Shown here: positions 8,533 through 17,162 of the stretch, piece after piece
How positions within the stretch are numbered: the first letter of the stretch is position 1
Layout: every line of letters begins with the position of its first letter
Source: Faecalibacterium sp. I4-3-84
GTDB lineage: Bacteria; Bacillota; Clostridia; Oscillospirales; Ruminococcaceae
Assembly (NCBI RefSeq): GCF_023347255.1
Contig: NZ_CP094466.1
Span: forward strand, 1,922,001-1,986,000
Length of the DNA: 64,000 bases
Direction: 5' to 3'
Made by a program: the position numbers and the translations under genes
The notes under the pieces: model-generated
Database searches by the model: none
The model's input: the letters and a program-made list of their open reading frames with translations, nothing else
What the model was told of the DNA's origin: nothing

Positions 8533-9939
8533 ATGGAAAAGTATGATCTGATCATTGTCGGTGCCGGCCCGGCTGGCATTTTTACCGCTGTGGAGCTGCT
8601 GCGCCACGGCAGCAAAAAGAAGATGCTGCTGGTGGAAAAGGGCAAGCCCGTGGAAAAGCGCCACTGCCCCAAAGCCGAAGTGGGCCACTGTGTCAACTGC
8701 CGCCCCACCTGCGCCATCACCACCGGCTTTTCCGGTGCAGGTGCCTTCTCGGATGGCAAGCTGAGCCTCTCCTATGAGGTGGGCGGCGACCTGCCCGCCC
8801 TGATCGGAGAGGAGTTTGCACAGGAGCTGATCGACTACACCGACAAGATCTATCTTGAGTTCGGCGCAGACCCCCATGTGGAGGGCATCTATACCGGCGA
8901 GGAGATCAAGGAGATCCGCAAGAACGCCATCCATGCCGGCCTGAAGCTGGTGGACTGCCCGATCCGCCATCTGGGCACAGAGAAGGCGCAGCAGCTGTAT
9001 CTGGCCATCCAGAACTATCTGGCCGACAACGGCGTGGAGATGCTGTTCAATACCGAGTGCGAGAACATCATCCTTGAGAACGAGGAGTGCAAGGGCGTGC
9101 TGCTGAAGGACGGCGATCAGGTCCGGCCTGTGTATGCGGATACCGTGGTCATTGGCACCGGCCGCCGCGGTGCGGACTGGCTGGAAAAGATCTGCGCCGA
9201 GCATCACATCGCCCATAAGCCCGGCACCGTGGACATCGGTGTGCGCGTGGAGTGCCGCAACGAGGTCATGGAAAAGGTGAACAAGGTGCTGTATGAGTCC
9301 AAGCTTATCGGCTACCCCAAGCCCTGGAAGAACAAGGTGCGCACCTTCTGCCAGAACCCCGGCGGCTTTGTGGCGCAGGAAAACTACGACAACGATCTTG
9401 CCGTGGTCAACGGTCACAGCTTCAAGGAGAAAAAGAGCGAGAACACCAACCTTGCGATTCTGGTCTCCCACAACTTTACCGAGCCGTTCAACCAGCCCAT
9501 TGCCTACGCACAGAAGGTGGGCGAGCTGACCAACATGCTGGGCGCAGGCCACATCATGGTGCAGCGCTACGGCGACATTCTGGACGGCAAGCGCACCTGG
9601 CAGAAGGAGTTGGCCCAGTCCAACGTGAAGCCCACCCTGAAGGATGCCGTGGCAGGCGACATTACCGCCGCCATGCCCTACCGCGCCATGACCAACATCA
9701 TTGAGTTCATCAAGATGCTGGATATGGTGGTGCCCGGCTTTGCCGCCAACGAGACCCTGCTGTACAGCCCGGAGCTGAAGTTCTACTCCAACAAGGTGAA
9801 GATGGACGAGAACCTTGACACCAACATCAAGGGCCTGCACTGTCTGGGCGACTCCTCCGGCTGGACCCGCGGCCTGATGATGGCTTCGGTCATGGGCGTG
9901 CTCATGGGCCGCAAGCTGGCCGAAAAGGAAGGCTGCTAA
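8533..9939 (+). CDS. NAD(P)/FAD-dependent oxidoreductase (COG2509-like)
   Basis: A 468-residue flavoprotein with an N-terminal dinucleotide-binding fold (DLIIVGAGPAGIFTAVELL, GxGxxG) and a second conserved segment TVVIGTGRRGADWLEKI. A cysteine group, CPKAEVGHCVNCRPTC, at residues 52-67 suggests a metal or redox-active site, and is followed by GFSGAGAFSDGKL, a signature of this uncharacterised FAD-dehydrogenase family. The C-terminus closes the FAD site (LHCLGDSSGWTRGLMMASVM). The physiological substrate is unknown. RBS AAAGGATAAAAGAG precedes the ATG. A terminator follows at 9962-9994. Confidence 0.88.
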   Translation: MEKYDLIIVGAGPAGIFTAVELLRHGSKKKMLLVEKGKPVEKRHCPKAEVGHCVNCRPTCAITTGFSGAGAFSDGKLSLSYEVGGDLPALIGEEFAQELIDYTDKIYLEFGADPHVEGIYTGEEIKEIRKNAIHAGLKLVDCPIRHLGTEKAQQLYLAIQNYLADNGVEMLFNTECENIILENEECKGVLLKDGDQVRPVYADTVVIGTGRRGADWLEKICAEHHIAHKPGTVDIGVRVECRNEVMEKVNKVLYESKLIGYPKPWKNKVRTFCQNPGGFVAQENYDNDLAVVNGHSFKEKKSENTNLAILVSHNFTEPFNQPIAYAQKVGELTNMLGAGHIMVQRYGDILDGKRTWQKELAQSNVKPTLKDAVAGDITAAMPYRAMTNIIEFIKMLDMVVPGFAANETLLYSPELKFYSNKVKMDENLDTNIKGLHCLGDSSGWTRGLMMASVMGVLMGRKLAEKEGC

Positions 9940-9961
9940 AAACAAGCATCAACGAAAACAA

Positions 9962-9994
9962 AAATCCCGGCACCGTAAGGTGTCGGGATTTTTT
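9962..9994 (+). terminator. Rho-independent terminator
   Basis: AATCCCGGCACC, loop GTAA, GGTGTCGGGATT and a T run. It serves the oxidoreductase and, in reverse, possibly the convergent cyclophilin gene. Confidence 0.85.
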
Positions 9995-10005
9995 AGGTTT
10001 AAAAA

Positions 10006-10482
10006 TCAGCCCTCAATGAGCTCCACAGTCTTCATCTTGACCGGGGTGGTGGGCTTATCGTTCCAGTCGGTGCGGACAGCTGCGATCTTATCCACAACAT
10101 CCATGCCTGCAACCACCTTGCCAAAGGCAGCGTACTGGCCGTCCAGATGAGGTGCATCCTGATGCATGATGAAGAACTGGCTGCCTGCGCTGTTGGGGTT
10201 CATGGCGCGTGCCATGCTGATCACGCCGCGGGTGTGCTTGAGCGGATTGTTCACGCCGTTTGCAGCAAACTCGCCCTTGATGTTCCAGCCGGGGCCGCCG
10301 GTGCCGTTGCCCAGCGGGCAGCCGCCCTGAATCATAAAGCCGGGGATCACGCGGTGGAAGGTCAGGCCGTTGTAAAAGCCCTCGCTGACCAGCTTCTTAA
10401 AATTCTCACAGGTGATAGGAGCGGCTTCTTCGTTCAGCTCGATATCGATGATGCCGCCGTCTTCCATAGTAATGCGAACCAT
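10006..10482 (-). CDS. Peptidyl-prolyl cis-trans isomerase, cyclophilin type
   Basis: A 158-residue cytoplasmic cyclophilin that catalyses proline isomerisation during folding. The conserved active-site strand [13 protein letters not shown], the [10 protein letters not shown] segment, the [20 protein letters not shown] block and [10 protein letters not shown] are all present. The reading frame is open upstream to 10602, but the ATG at 10482 has CAAAAGGAGT at ideal spacing and begins directly with the family N-terminus ([12 protein letters not shown]), so that start is chosen. No signal peptide. Length is normal for a minimal bacterial cyclophilin. Confidence 0.93.
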   Translation of the reverse strand: MVRITMEDGGIIDIELNEEAAPITCENFKKLVSEGFYNGLTFHRVIPGFMIQGGCPLGNGTGGPGWNIKGEFAANGVNNPLKHTRGVISMARAMNPNSAGSQFFIMHQDAPHLDGQYAAFGKVVAGMDVVDKIAAVRTDWNDKPTTPVKMKTVELIEG

Positions 10483-10610
10483 AACGCTACAATACTCCTT
10501 TTGTGTTGCCCCGCAGCAGTGCGGGAGTGTTCGGCAGAAGGCCTGCCGGATATCTCTTATAGTATACCATAGGTTTTGGGGGTTGCAACGCCGCAGATGC
10601 AACGTTTTTG

Positions 10611-11414
10611 TTAAAATTCATCTTTCATCTCCACCATATCGGCCCAAAAGCGCTTGGGGCAGTGGGTCATGCGGCATTTTTCGTTGTGGCGGGCCTTGAT
10701 CTCCAGCGTTTGGTAGAACTGCTTCCACAATGCCTGAAACTGCTGCTCCCGCTCGCTGGGCGGCGGCAGCTCCAGCGGTGCAGCCAGCTCCAGCAGCCGG
10801 GCCTTGTGGTCCTCCTGCAGCAGCACAGCCTGATGCACCGCATCGTAGATCATAAAGTTCTCTTCCGGGAACCGTCCGCAAAAGTGGGGCCGCAGCAGCG
10901 GCAGGATGTAGTTTTTGGGGTGGATGACGGCACCCAGCATCCCGTCGTGCTCCTCAAACCGCACAAAGCCCTGAAACTTGTCCACTTCCCAGTCAAGGCT
11001 TTTCTTCATCTCATACAGCGGGGCCACGTCCGGGTGGCCGGTGCGCTTCACGGTGCCGGGGCCGAGGGCGAAGGCCAGATGCAGAAAGCGGATGAGCAGC
11101 AGCTCTTTGTCCTCCCGCCCGGAGAGGAAATCCCGGCTGACGAGATACTCTGTCTCGGGGCCAAGCTTTCTGCCAAAGCTGGCAAACACCCGCTGAGCCT
11201 TGGCGTGGTCGGTGGGAATGTCCTTGACCGGGTACAGGGTGGAAGTTTCCCGCTGGGGTGTCCACACCGCAAAGGGGATCTCGTGCTGGGCAAAGCTCTC
11301 GAACACGCAGCACAGAAAGCCTTCAAAGCTGCTGTCGTAGAGATAGACCACATCCGCATCGTGGAGCCTGCGGGCTTTCTGAACTTGAACATTTACAGCG
11401 CCTTCGCCAGACAT
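10611..11414 (-). CDS. Putative DNA metabolism protein, partner of radical SAM (TIGR03915/DUF4130-like)
   Basis: A 267-residue protein matching the TIGR03915 pattern: [20 protein letters not shown] near the N-terminus, a middle helix with [20 protein letters not shown], and a C-terminal half with [20 protein letters not shown], then [20 protein letters not shown] and a final [10 protein letters not shown]. In other genomes, members are always paired with the radical SAM protein and some are fused to a uracil-DNA-glycosylase-like domain; here the UDG domain is absent. The start overlaps the radical SAM gene by 22 bases, with GGAGG eight bases upstream. Biochemical function is unknown to me. 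Confidence 0.8.
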   Translation of the reverse strand: MSGEGAVNVQVQKARRLHDADVVYLYDSSFEGFLCCVFESFAQHEIPFAVWTPQRETSTLYPVKDIPTDHAKAQRVFASFGRKLGPETEYLVSRDFLSGREDKELLLIRFLHLAFALGPGTVKRTGHPDVAPLYEMKKSLDWEVDKFQGFVRFEEHDGMLGAVIHPKNYILPLLRPHFCGRFPEENFMIYDAVHQAVLLQEDHKARLLELAAPLELPPPSEREQQFQALWKQFYQTLEIKARHNEKCRMTHCPKRFWADMVEMKDEF

Positions 11415-12751
11415 TGCACTGCCTCCTCCCGCACCATGCGCATGGCTGCGCGCGGTGCCACGCCCTGCGTGATCAGATCGTCCACCGCAGGCGGCGTGAA
11501 CAGACTGAGCTGTTCGCAGCTGCCGCCGAACACGTTGGGGTCGATGAGCGCCTGCGTGATGCGCTCCCGCCCGGCGGTGCCGCGGCCCGGGTGCGCACCC
11601 GCAAAACCCTTGCAGGTGATGAAATACTGTGCCCGCTTGAGCACCACGCCCATGCGCTTCAGCTCGTCCAGCCCAAGGCTGGAAAGCTTGCGCGCGTGCC
11701 AGATGCGCCGGGCGCTTTTGGGGCCGATGCCCGGCACACGCAGCAGCATTTCAAAGGGCGCGCGGTTCACATCTACCGGAAAAAGCCCGTAGTGCTGCAC
11801 GGCCCAGTTGCATTTTGGGTCGAGGTAGGGATTGAAGCTCTGGTTGGCTTCATCCAGAATTTCGTCTGCCTTGAACTGGTAAAACCGCAGCAGCCAGTCA
11901 GCCTGATACAGCCGGTGCTCCCGCAAAAGCGGGGGTTTGGTGTCCAGCGCAGGCAGGCGGGTGTCCTCGGCTACCGGGATGTAGGCGGAGTAGAACACCC
12001 GTTTCAGACTGTACTTCTGGTACATGCCCTCAGTGAGCTTTAAAATGTGGTAGTCCGTCTCCGGCGAAGCGCCCACGATCATCTGGGTGCTCTGTCCGGC
12101 GGGTGCAAACTTTGGCGCATGGCGGTAGACGGTCAGCTCCTGTTTGCTCTGCGCGCCGGAAACTGCGATCTGCTTCATGGGCCGGAAAATGGAGTGCCGC
12201 CCTTTGTCCGGGGCCAGCAGGTTCAGGCTCTGCTCACTGGGCAGCTCCACATTCACGCTCAGGCGGTCGGCCAGATATCCCAGCTGCTGCAGCAGTTCCG
12301 GGCTTGTGCCGGGGATGGCCTTGGCGTGGATGTAGCCCCCAAAGCGGTATTCGCCCCGCAGCAGCCGCAGGGCGGCCAGCATCCGTTCGGTGGTGTAGTC
12401 CGGCGTGCCCAGCACCGCGCTGGAAAGGAACAACCCTTCAATGTAGTTGCGGCGGTAAAACTCCACGGTCAGCTCGGCCAGCTCCCGGGGCGTGAAGGTG
12501 GCACGGGGGATATCGTTGGACTTACGGTTGACGCAATAGCTGCAGTCGAAGGCACAGCAGTTGGTCATGAGAACCTTTAAAAGGCTTACACAGCGGCCGT
12601 CGGCGGTAAAGGCGTGGCAGCAGCCCGGCGCATAGCAGCTGCCAAGAATGCCTGCCCGCGCGGTGCGGGATGCGCCGCTGGAGGTGCAGGCTACATCATA
12701 TTTGGCGCTGTCCGCCAGAATGGTCAGCTTGTCCATTAAAGTCTGTTCCAT
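11393..12751 (-). CDS. Putative DNA modification/repair radical SAM protein (TIGR03916-like)
   Basis: A 452-residue radical SAM enzyme. The SAM-binding [4Fe-4S] motif is C66-x3-C70-x2-C73 (NCCAFDCSYC). A second cysteine group (C39, C44, C45, C54; CYAPGCCHAFTADGRC) precedes it and may hold another cluster. Near residue 345 is a helix-hairpin-helix, LLRVPGIGPKSARRIWHARK, of the kind that contacts DNA backbones. The pair with the overlapping gene at 10611 is the known linked set of unknown chemistry. The ATG at 12751 follows a weak GAGGTAAACCC. The HhH and linkage support a nucleic-acid substrate; the reaction is inference. Confidence 0.85.
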   Translation of the reverse strand: MEQTLMDKLTILADSAKYDVACTSSGASRTARAGILGSCYAPGCCHAFTADGRCVSLLKVLMTNCCAFDCSYCVNRKSNDIPRATFTPRELAELTVEFYRRNYIEGLFLSSAVLGTPDYTTERMLAALRLLRGEYRFGGYIHAKAIPGTSPELLQQLGYLADRLSVNVELPSEQSLNLLAPDKGRHSIFRPMKQIAVSGAQSKQELTVYRHAPKFAPAGQSTQMIVGASPETDYHILKLTEGMYQKYSLKRVFYSAYIPVAEDTRLPALDTKPPLLREHRLYQADWLLRFYQFKADEILDEANQSFNPYLDPKCNWAVQHYGLFPVDVNRAPFEMLLRVPGIGPKSARRIWHARKLSSLGLDELKRMGVVLKRAQYFITCKGFAGAHPGRGTAGRERITQALIDPNVFGGSCEQLSLFTPPAVDDLITQGVAPRAAMRMVREEAVQCLAKAL

Positions 12752-12831
12752 TGGGTTTACCTCAAAAAGGGTATAAAATAAAAAGCCATACGCAAAATGC
12801 AGATGGCTTTTATGGCTTCACGGTTAGCGTC

Positions 12832-12969
12832 CTCGCCCTCTCAGTCTCACTTTGTTCGACAGCTCTCCCAAAGGGAGAGCCCTTGGCAAAACCAGAAACT
12901 TTGCTGTACTGCCAAAGCCTCTCCCTTTGGGAGAGGTGGCACTGCATCAGCAGTGACGGAGAGGGCGAG
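12832..12969. repeat. Intergenic palindromic element R4 (CTCGCCCTCTC...GAGAGGGCGAG type)
   Basis: Termini CTCGCCCTCT and AGAGGGCGAG are perfect inverted repeats. Inside: GCTCTCCCAAAGGGAGAGC, the module CCCTTGGCAAAACC...GTACTGCCAA shared with R6, and GCACTGCATCAGCAGTG. It lies between two minus-strand genes. Confidence 0.88.
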
Positions 12970-12987
12970 CCCGCTTCCCTTATAAAA

Positions 12988-13620
12988 TTACCATTTTGCC
13001 TTAGTTTCCACCACGCGGCCGGCGATGTGCAGATGGTTCAGGTCCTCACCCTTGATGACCATTTCGCTGTAGGCCGGGTTGAAGGGCTGCAGCACCACGC
13101 AGTTGCCGCGCTGGATATAGCGCTTCAGGGTGCCCTCGCCCTCATCGCCGTAGATCAGCACGCCAAGGTCGCCGTTTTCCAGTGTGTCCTGCTTGTGCAC
13201 AAGGGCAAGGTCGCCGTCCTGAATGCGGGGCTCCATGCTGTCGCCGCGTACCACCAGATAAAAATAGTTGGAGGGGTCCTTCACACGGGCATACTCCTGA
13301 CCGTAGTCCTCCTCAAAGGCGAGGGCACCGTAACCGGCCTTTACCGTGCCGATCACCGGGATCAGGCTTTCAGAATAGCTGCCAAAGAACCGCTCTTCCG
13401 GGGCGGAAACATTGCTTACCGGGCGGTACAGGCCCAGCAGATAATCTGCTGTGGTGTTCAAAAGCTCGGCAATGCGGGCCACGGTAGACGGATCGGGAGA
13501 GGACTTGCCGCTTTCCCATTTGCCGACAGCCTGCTGTGTCACGCCCAGTTTGGAAGCCAGCTCAGCCTGGCTGATGCCCTGCTTTTTGCGGCACTGCTTC
13601 AAAAGTTCTGAAAACGACAT
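12988..13620 (-). CDS. XRE-family repressor with S24 (LexA/CI-like) peptidase domain
   Basis: A 210-residue regulator. Residues about 3-60 form an XRE helix-turn-helix (SQAELASKLGVTQQAVGKWE). After a linker, the C-terminal half is a LexA/CI-type autoprotease: the catalytic Ser is in GDSMEPRIQDGDLALV and the Lys in GTLKRYIQRG, and KAGYG offers an Ala-Gly cleavage site. By analogy it would cleave itself after RecA activation or other stress. The ATG at 13620 is preceded by AAAGGAGAAATATACC; the longer open frame to 13716 has no RBS. No phage genes are nearby, so it may be a chromosomal stress regulator. Its targets are not visible. Confidence 0.88.
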   Translation of the reverse strand: MSFSELLKQCRKKQGISQAELASKLGVTQQAVGKWESGKSSPDPSTVARIAELLNTTADYLLGLYRPVSNVSAPEERFFGSYSESLIPVIGTVKAGYGALAFEEDYGQEYARVKDPSNYFYLVVRGDSMEPRIQDGDLALVHKQDTLENGDLGVLIYGDEGEGTLKRYIQRGNCVVLQPFNPAYSEMVIKGEDLNHLHIAGRVVETKAKW

Positions 13621-13663
13621 GGTATATTTCTCCTTTACACCGCGAGGAAATTTTCTTGTGTTT

Positions 13664-13691
13664 ATTATACAACAAAAAGGTGTACTTGTAA
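13664..13691 (-). promoter_or_regulatory. Candidate promoter of the S24 repressor
   Basis: On the minus strand, -35 TTACAA (13691-13686) and a perfect -10 TATAAT (13669-13664), spacer 16 bases, upstream of the start at 13620. Confidence 0.55.
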
Positions 13692-13773
13692 AGACCTGAA
13701 ACAGGCCGAGACCCAAAAAGGTTGTGGTAAATTTTGTTTTTAAGGGCTGAAAGAAAAAAATTGCGCCAAAGGC

Positions 13774-13802
13774 TTGACACCGGCGTGCAAATCTGGTAAA
13801 TT
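13774..13802 (+). promoter_or_regulatory. Promoter of the tRNA-Ser genes
   Basis: TTGACA at 13774-13779 and TAAATT at 13797-13802, spacer 17 bases, about 40 bases before the first tRNA. Confidence 0.65.
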
Positions 13803-13841
13803 AAATAGGCATTCGACACGGCGTAAGGCGGATGTCCACAA

Positions 13842-13929
13842 GGAGAGATGTCCGAGTGGTTTAAGGAAGCAGTCTTGAAAACTGCCGTACGGAAACGTAC
13901 CGTGGGTTCGAATCCCACTCTCTCCGCCA
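13842..13929 (+). tRNA. tRNA-Ser (UGA anticodon)
   Basis: Acceptor stem GGAGAGA pairs with TCTCTCC, discriminator G, encoded CCA. The anticodon loop is CTTGAAA within CAGT...ACTG, giving TGA. A long variable arm (CGTACGGAAACGTACCG) is typical of class-II serine tRNA. T loop GGTTCGAATCC. Confidence 0.96.
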
Positions 13930-13963
13930 TTTTTTATTGAATAAGTGTAACACACTTTGCTCT

Positions 13964-14057
13964 GGAGTAGTACTCAAGAGGTCGAAGAGGCGCCCCTGCT
14001 AAGGGCGTAGGTCGTCTAAACAACGGCGCGAGGGTTCAAATCCCTCCTACTCCGCCA
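13964..14057 (+). tRNA. tRNA-Ser (GCU anticodon)
   Basis: Acceptor GGAGTAG pairs with CTACTCC, discriminator G, encoded CCA. Anticodon loop within CCCCTGCTAAGGG gives GCT. Long variable arm as expected for serine. It follows the first serine tRNA by 34 bases and is probably co-transcribed. Confidence 0.95.
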
Positions 14058-14060
14058 AGA

Positions 14061-14097
14061 AAAAGCTCGTTGATTCGTTGAAATCAATGGGCTTTTT
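14061..14097 (+). terminator. Terminator of the tRNA-Ser unit
   Basis: AAAAGCTCGTTGATT, loop CGTTGA, AATCAATGGGCTTTTT, located immediately after the CCA end. Confidence 0.75.
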
Positions 14098-14144
14098 CCT
14101 TTGTAAAGGAAAAATGCGGCTTGCGGAACAAAAAGGAGGAACCA

Positions 14145-15074
14145 ATGGCGTTTGGCGTTTTGGCGGGTCAGATCACGGTGATCTTTCTGGAAGTGCTGCT
14201 GGGTTATGTAGGTGCACGCAGCGGCATCATCAAGGATCGTGACAGCAAGTTTTTGTCGGATTTTATCATGAAGCTTCTGCTGCCCTGCACCATGCTGGCT
14301 GGTGCAGCCGTGGACGGTGAGCCGGAGCTGCTCACTCAGGCAGGGGTGCTGTTCGTGCTGCTGCTGGCACTGTTTGTAGTGACCACCGGCCTGTGCCGGT
14401 TGAGCAGCTGGCTGCACCACGACACGCCGGGCAAGTATGCGGTGCTGGTGGGCACGGCAGCTATGCCCAACTGCGGCTTCATCGGCCTGCCGCTGTGCAG
14501 CGCCCTGCTGGGCACCGCGCGCGGCACTGTGTTTGCAGGCATGGCCATGGCCTCTTATAATGTATGGTTCTTTACCTATGTGGTGTGCCTGTTCCGCCCC
14601 GGCGAGAAGATCCGGCTCAAGACCTTCATCACCCCCACCAACATTGCCACGGTGGCTATGCTGGTGCTGCTGGCAACCGGCTGGCGGCTGCCAGCACCGG
14701 TGCAACAGTTCTGCAGTGCGGTGGGCGGCTGCACCACGCCGCTGGCGCTCATGATCGTAGGTGTGCTGCTGGCAGACAGCGACATCCGTGCGCTGCTGCA
14801 CACCGGTTTCCTGTACCGGGTCACCCTGCTGCGCGGCATCCTGTTCCCGCTGCTGTTCATGTTGCTGCTGTGGCTGCTGCCGCTGGACAATGTGCTGCGC
14901 ACTGGCCTTTCCATCATTGCATGCTGCCCAGCCGGCAGCCTTGCCGCTGTGCTGGCCAAGCAGACCGGCACCGAGGCGACCCTTGCCAGTCAGGCGGTGG
15001 CCCACTCCACCGTGTGTATGCTGGTCACAGTGCCTGCCATGCTGCTGCTGACAGGCGTTATGTTCCCGATGTGA
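14145..15074 (+). CDS. AEC family transporter (auxin efflux carrier fold)
   Basis: A 309-residue membrane protein with about ten helices in two five-helix halves, typical of AEC carriers that move organic acids or amino-acid-related anions. Characteristic segments are QITVIFLEVLLGYVGARSGI at the start, the GTAAMPNCGFIGLPL loop (broken helix with Asn-Cys-Gly-Phe) and the cytoplasmic RLKTFITPTNIATVAML. The ATG at 14145 is preceded by AAAAAGGAGG at ideal spacing; an upstream in-frame TTG at 14121 is rejected. A terminator follows at 15086. Substrate unknown. Confidence 0.88.
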   Translation: MAFGVLAGQITVIFLEVLLGYVGARSGIIKDRDSKFLSDFIMKLLLPCTMLAGAAVDGEPELLTQAGVLFVLLLALFVVTTGLCRLSSWLHHDTPGKYAVLVGTAAMPNCGFIGLPLCSALLGTARGTVFAGMAMASYNVWFFTYVVCLFRPGEKIRLKTFITPTNIATVAMLVLLATGWRLPAPVQQFCSAVGGCTTPLALMIVGVLLADSDIRALLHTGFLYRVTLLRGILFPLLFMLLLWLLPLDNVLRTGLSIIACCPAGSLAAVLAKQTGTEATLASQAVAHSTVCMLVTVPAMLLLTGVMFPM

Positions 15075-15085
15075 GAAGCTGTAAA

Positions 15086-15115
15086 AAAGCCCGCTGTCTT
15101 TGGACGGCGGGCTTT
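15086..15115 (+). terminator. Hairpin terminator between convergent genes
   Basis: AAAGCCCGCTGTC, loop TTTG, GACGGCGGGCTTT, between the AEC gene and the convergent TraX-like gene; usable in both directions. Confidence 0.8.
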
Positions 15116-15121
15116 CTGCTG

Positions 15122-15877
15122 TTATAGCATAAGGTTCGTGATACCTGCTAGCACCAGCAGGTGCACCGGGTAGAACCAGTAAAAGGCTTTTTTCTGCAGC
15201 GGACTGCACGCGCCGCGCTGCCCGTTGTAGAACCAGACCAGCACAAAGGCCAGCGGCGCGGTCAGCTCGAACAAAAATAGCAGCGCACCTGCAAGGCACT
15301 GCCGCTTGCGGTCTGCGCGGGTCAGGTACAGGGTGCAGATGATGAGCACGCCGATGGCGTGGTAGTCGGTGTTGGCAGCCAGCGCCAGCGCGGCGCAGCC
15401 GCCCGCCCACACAAGCCCCTGCCAGCCGGGCAGGCCGTTTTCCTTTTCAAAGCGCTTGAGCCCTGCCATAGCCAGCACGCCCAGCGCCAGCGTCCAGTAA
15501 ACATTCTGGTGCTGCGGGGCGAACGGTGTGCGGAAAAAGGCAAGGTCAAAAGGCACCTCGCTGACAAGCCCGAACAGCAGAAGCCGCCGGACGTATTTTT
15601 TTACATCGTGGGTGTGCAGAAAGCCCTCCACGGCCAGAAAGCAGAAGATGGGAAAGGCCAGCCGCCCGATATACCGCAGCACACGGTCTGCAGCCAGCAG
15701 GGTGCTGACCGGGATGCCGCCGCAGCTGGCAGCACCGGCGGCGAGGGCCGGCAGCAGGATACCGGTTTCGATGCAGGAAGCGCCGATGTGATCAATGAGC
15801 ATGGTGATGCAGGCGATGTATTTGAGCGCTGTGCCGCTGAGTCCACAGCGGACAGGGGCTTTGGCAGTCTTGGTCAT
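15122..15877 (-). CDS. TraX-like membrane protein
   Basis: A 251-residue protein with about eight hydrophobic helices. The N-terminal helix LKYIACITMLIDHIGA and the later LPFDLAFF-like segment (SEVPFDLAFFRTPF) are the signature of the TraX family; F-plasmid TraX acetylates pilin, while chromosomal Firmicutes homologues are of unknown role and may acylate other targets. The conserved IDHIG Asp-His and the HxxNVYWTLALG stretch are present. ATG at 15877 with GAGGGATTCCTT is chosen over the open extension to 15967. No conjugation genes lie nearby. Confidence 0.82.
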   Translation of the reverse strand: MTKTAKAPVRCGLSGTALKYIACITMLIDHIGASCIETGILLPALAAGAASCGGIPVSTLLAADRVLRYIGRLAFPIFCFLAVEGFLHTHDVKKYVRRLLLFGLVSEVPFDLAFFRTPFAPQHQNVYWTLALGVLAMAGLKRFEKENGLPGWQGLVWAGGCAALALAANTDYHAIGVLIICTLYLTRADRKRQCLAGALLFLFELTAPLAFVLVWFYNGQRGACSPLQKKAFYWFYPVHLLVLAGITNLML

Positions 15878-16003
15878 AAGGAATCCCTCACTTGATAAAA
15901 AATCTACTTTTTGTGCTTTTTTAATGATACGGCGCAGGCTGGCAGGCTCCTGCGTCATCTTTGACAAAATACGCCGGAAAAGCGCATAAATCGGGCAAAA
16001 TGC

Positions 16004-16032
16004 TTGACAGAAAAGGCGCGGGATAGTACAAT
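16004..16032 (+). promoter_or_regulatory. Promoter of the LysR gene
   Basis: TTGACA at 16004-16009 and TACAAT at 16027-16032 with a 17-base spacer, 97 bases before the ATG. Confidence 0.75.
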
Positions 16033-16128
16033 CAAGAATATAATTGAACTATCTCAAATGAAAGATGAAAAAGATTCACAGAGAATCGGGCGTCTCCGAA
16101 CCAGTAAAGACGGAAGGAGGCTTTGGGC

Positions 16129-17010
16129 ATGACGCTTTTTTCCTACGAGATCTTTGATGCCGTGGCCCGGCAGGGCAGCTTCAACAAGGCGGCACAGCAG
16201 CTGCACCTGACCCCATCGGCCATCAGTCACGCCATTGCCGTAATGGAGGAGGAGCTGGGCTTTGCTCTGTTCAACCGCGGCAAGAACGGCGTATCCATGA
16301 CCAGCTACGGCGCATCCCTGTACCCCTCTATTCGCGATGTGCTCAACAGCGACGAGGCCCTCAAGCAGAGCATCGCCCGCCTGAACGGCCTGGAAAAGGG
16401 CAAGGTGAAGCTGGGCGTATTCAACTCGGTGTGTGCTTCGCTGCTGCCGGGCCTGCTCAAAAGCTTTATGACCCACTACCCGCAGATCGAGATCGAGGTG
16501 TATCAGGGCACCTACGATGATGTGAAGGAATGGCTGCGAACCGGTCAGGTGGATATCGCGTTCCTTTCCTCCACCTGCCGTGAAGAGTTCAACCTCACCG
16601 AGCTGTTCCGCGAGCCGCTGCTGTGCATCGTGCCGCAGGACTGGCCCGAACCGGAAAACGGCGTGATGACTCCCGCCCTGATGAACGGCCAAAGCTTCGT
16701 TGTGCAGTGCGATGCCACCGATGCTGAGATGCGCCAGTTCCTGAAAAAATATAAGATCGGCACCGAGCGCCGCTGCCATGTCATCGACGACCAGTCCAAC
16801 ATCGCCATGGTGGAAGCAGGTCTGGGCATTTCCATCATGCCGCAGATGCTGCTGCGCGACTGCAAGGCTGCGATCAAGATCTATCCCATCGAGCCAGAGG
16901 AAGACCGTGTGGTGGGCCTGGCTGTGCAGCGCCCCGCCGCAATGGCCCCAGCAGTGGAACAGATGTTCCACCACATCGTGGACTACTGCAGACAGATCGA
17001 GCTGAGGTGA
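16129..17010 (+). CDS. LysR-type transcriptional regulator
   Basis: A 293-residue LysR regulator. Residues 1-60 are the winged helix-turn-helix (ARQGSFNKAAQQLHLTPSAI, then SHAIAVMEEELGFALFNR). The rest is a periplasmic-binding-type effector domain with KGKVKLGVFNSVCASLLPGL and QVDIAFLSSTCREE. ATG at 16129 sits after GGAAGGAGG; a TTG two codons upstream is less likely. It is divergent from the TraX-like gene, so it could regulate it, but the 250-base gap shows no obvious T-N11-A palindrome to settle this. Effector unknown. Confidence 0.9.
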   Translation: MTLFSYEIFDAVARQGSFNKAAQQLHLTPSAISHAIAVMEEELGFALFNRGKNGVSMTSYGASLYPSIRDVLNSDEALKQSIARLNGLEKGKVKLGVFNSVCASLLPGLLKSFMTHYPQIEIEVYQGTYDDVKEWLRTGQVDIAFLSSTCREEFNLTELFREPLLCIVPQDWPEPENGVMTPALMNGQSFVVQCDATDAEMRQFLKKYKIGTERRCHVIDDQSNIAMVEAGLGISIMPQMLLRDCKAAIKIYPIEPEEDRVVGLAVQRPAAMAPAVEQMFHHIVDYCRQIELR

Positions 17011-17036
17011 GCCGGACACCTTTATACTATACCATA

Positions 17037-17074
17037 AAACAGTCTGTGTGTGGAGCATGGGCTGTTTTTTATTA
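17037..17074 (+). terminator. Likely terminator of the LysR gene
   Basis: AAACAGTC and GGCTGTTT arms (one G-T pair) separated by about 15 bases and followed by a T run. Confidence 0.6.
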
Positions 17075-17085
17075 AAAAAGAGCGA

Positions 17086-17114
17086 TTGTATCAGCGTGCA
17101 AAATCCGCTATACT
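17086..17114 (+). promoter_or_regulatory. Promoter of the secreted hydrolase gene
   Basis: TTGTAT at 17086-17091 and TATACT at 17109-17114 with a 17-base spacer, about 50 bases before the ATG. Confidence 0.65.
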
Positions 17115-17162
17115 TAGAAAAACAGACTGGTTTTATGCAGAAGCCTTGATTGGAGCAGAAAG

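Noticed and set aside
7543-9945. Minus-strand open frame of 800 codons
   Set aside because: Antisense to the FAD oxidoreductase, DUF308 gene and repeat R3; shadow composition.
12988-13620. S24 repressor considered as part of a prophage
   Set aside because: No integrase, structural or lysis genes are nearby.
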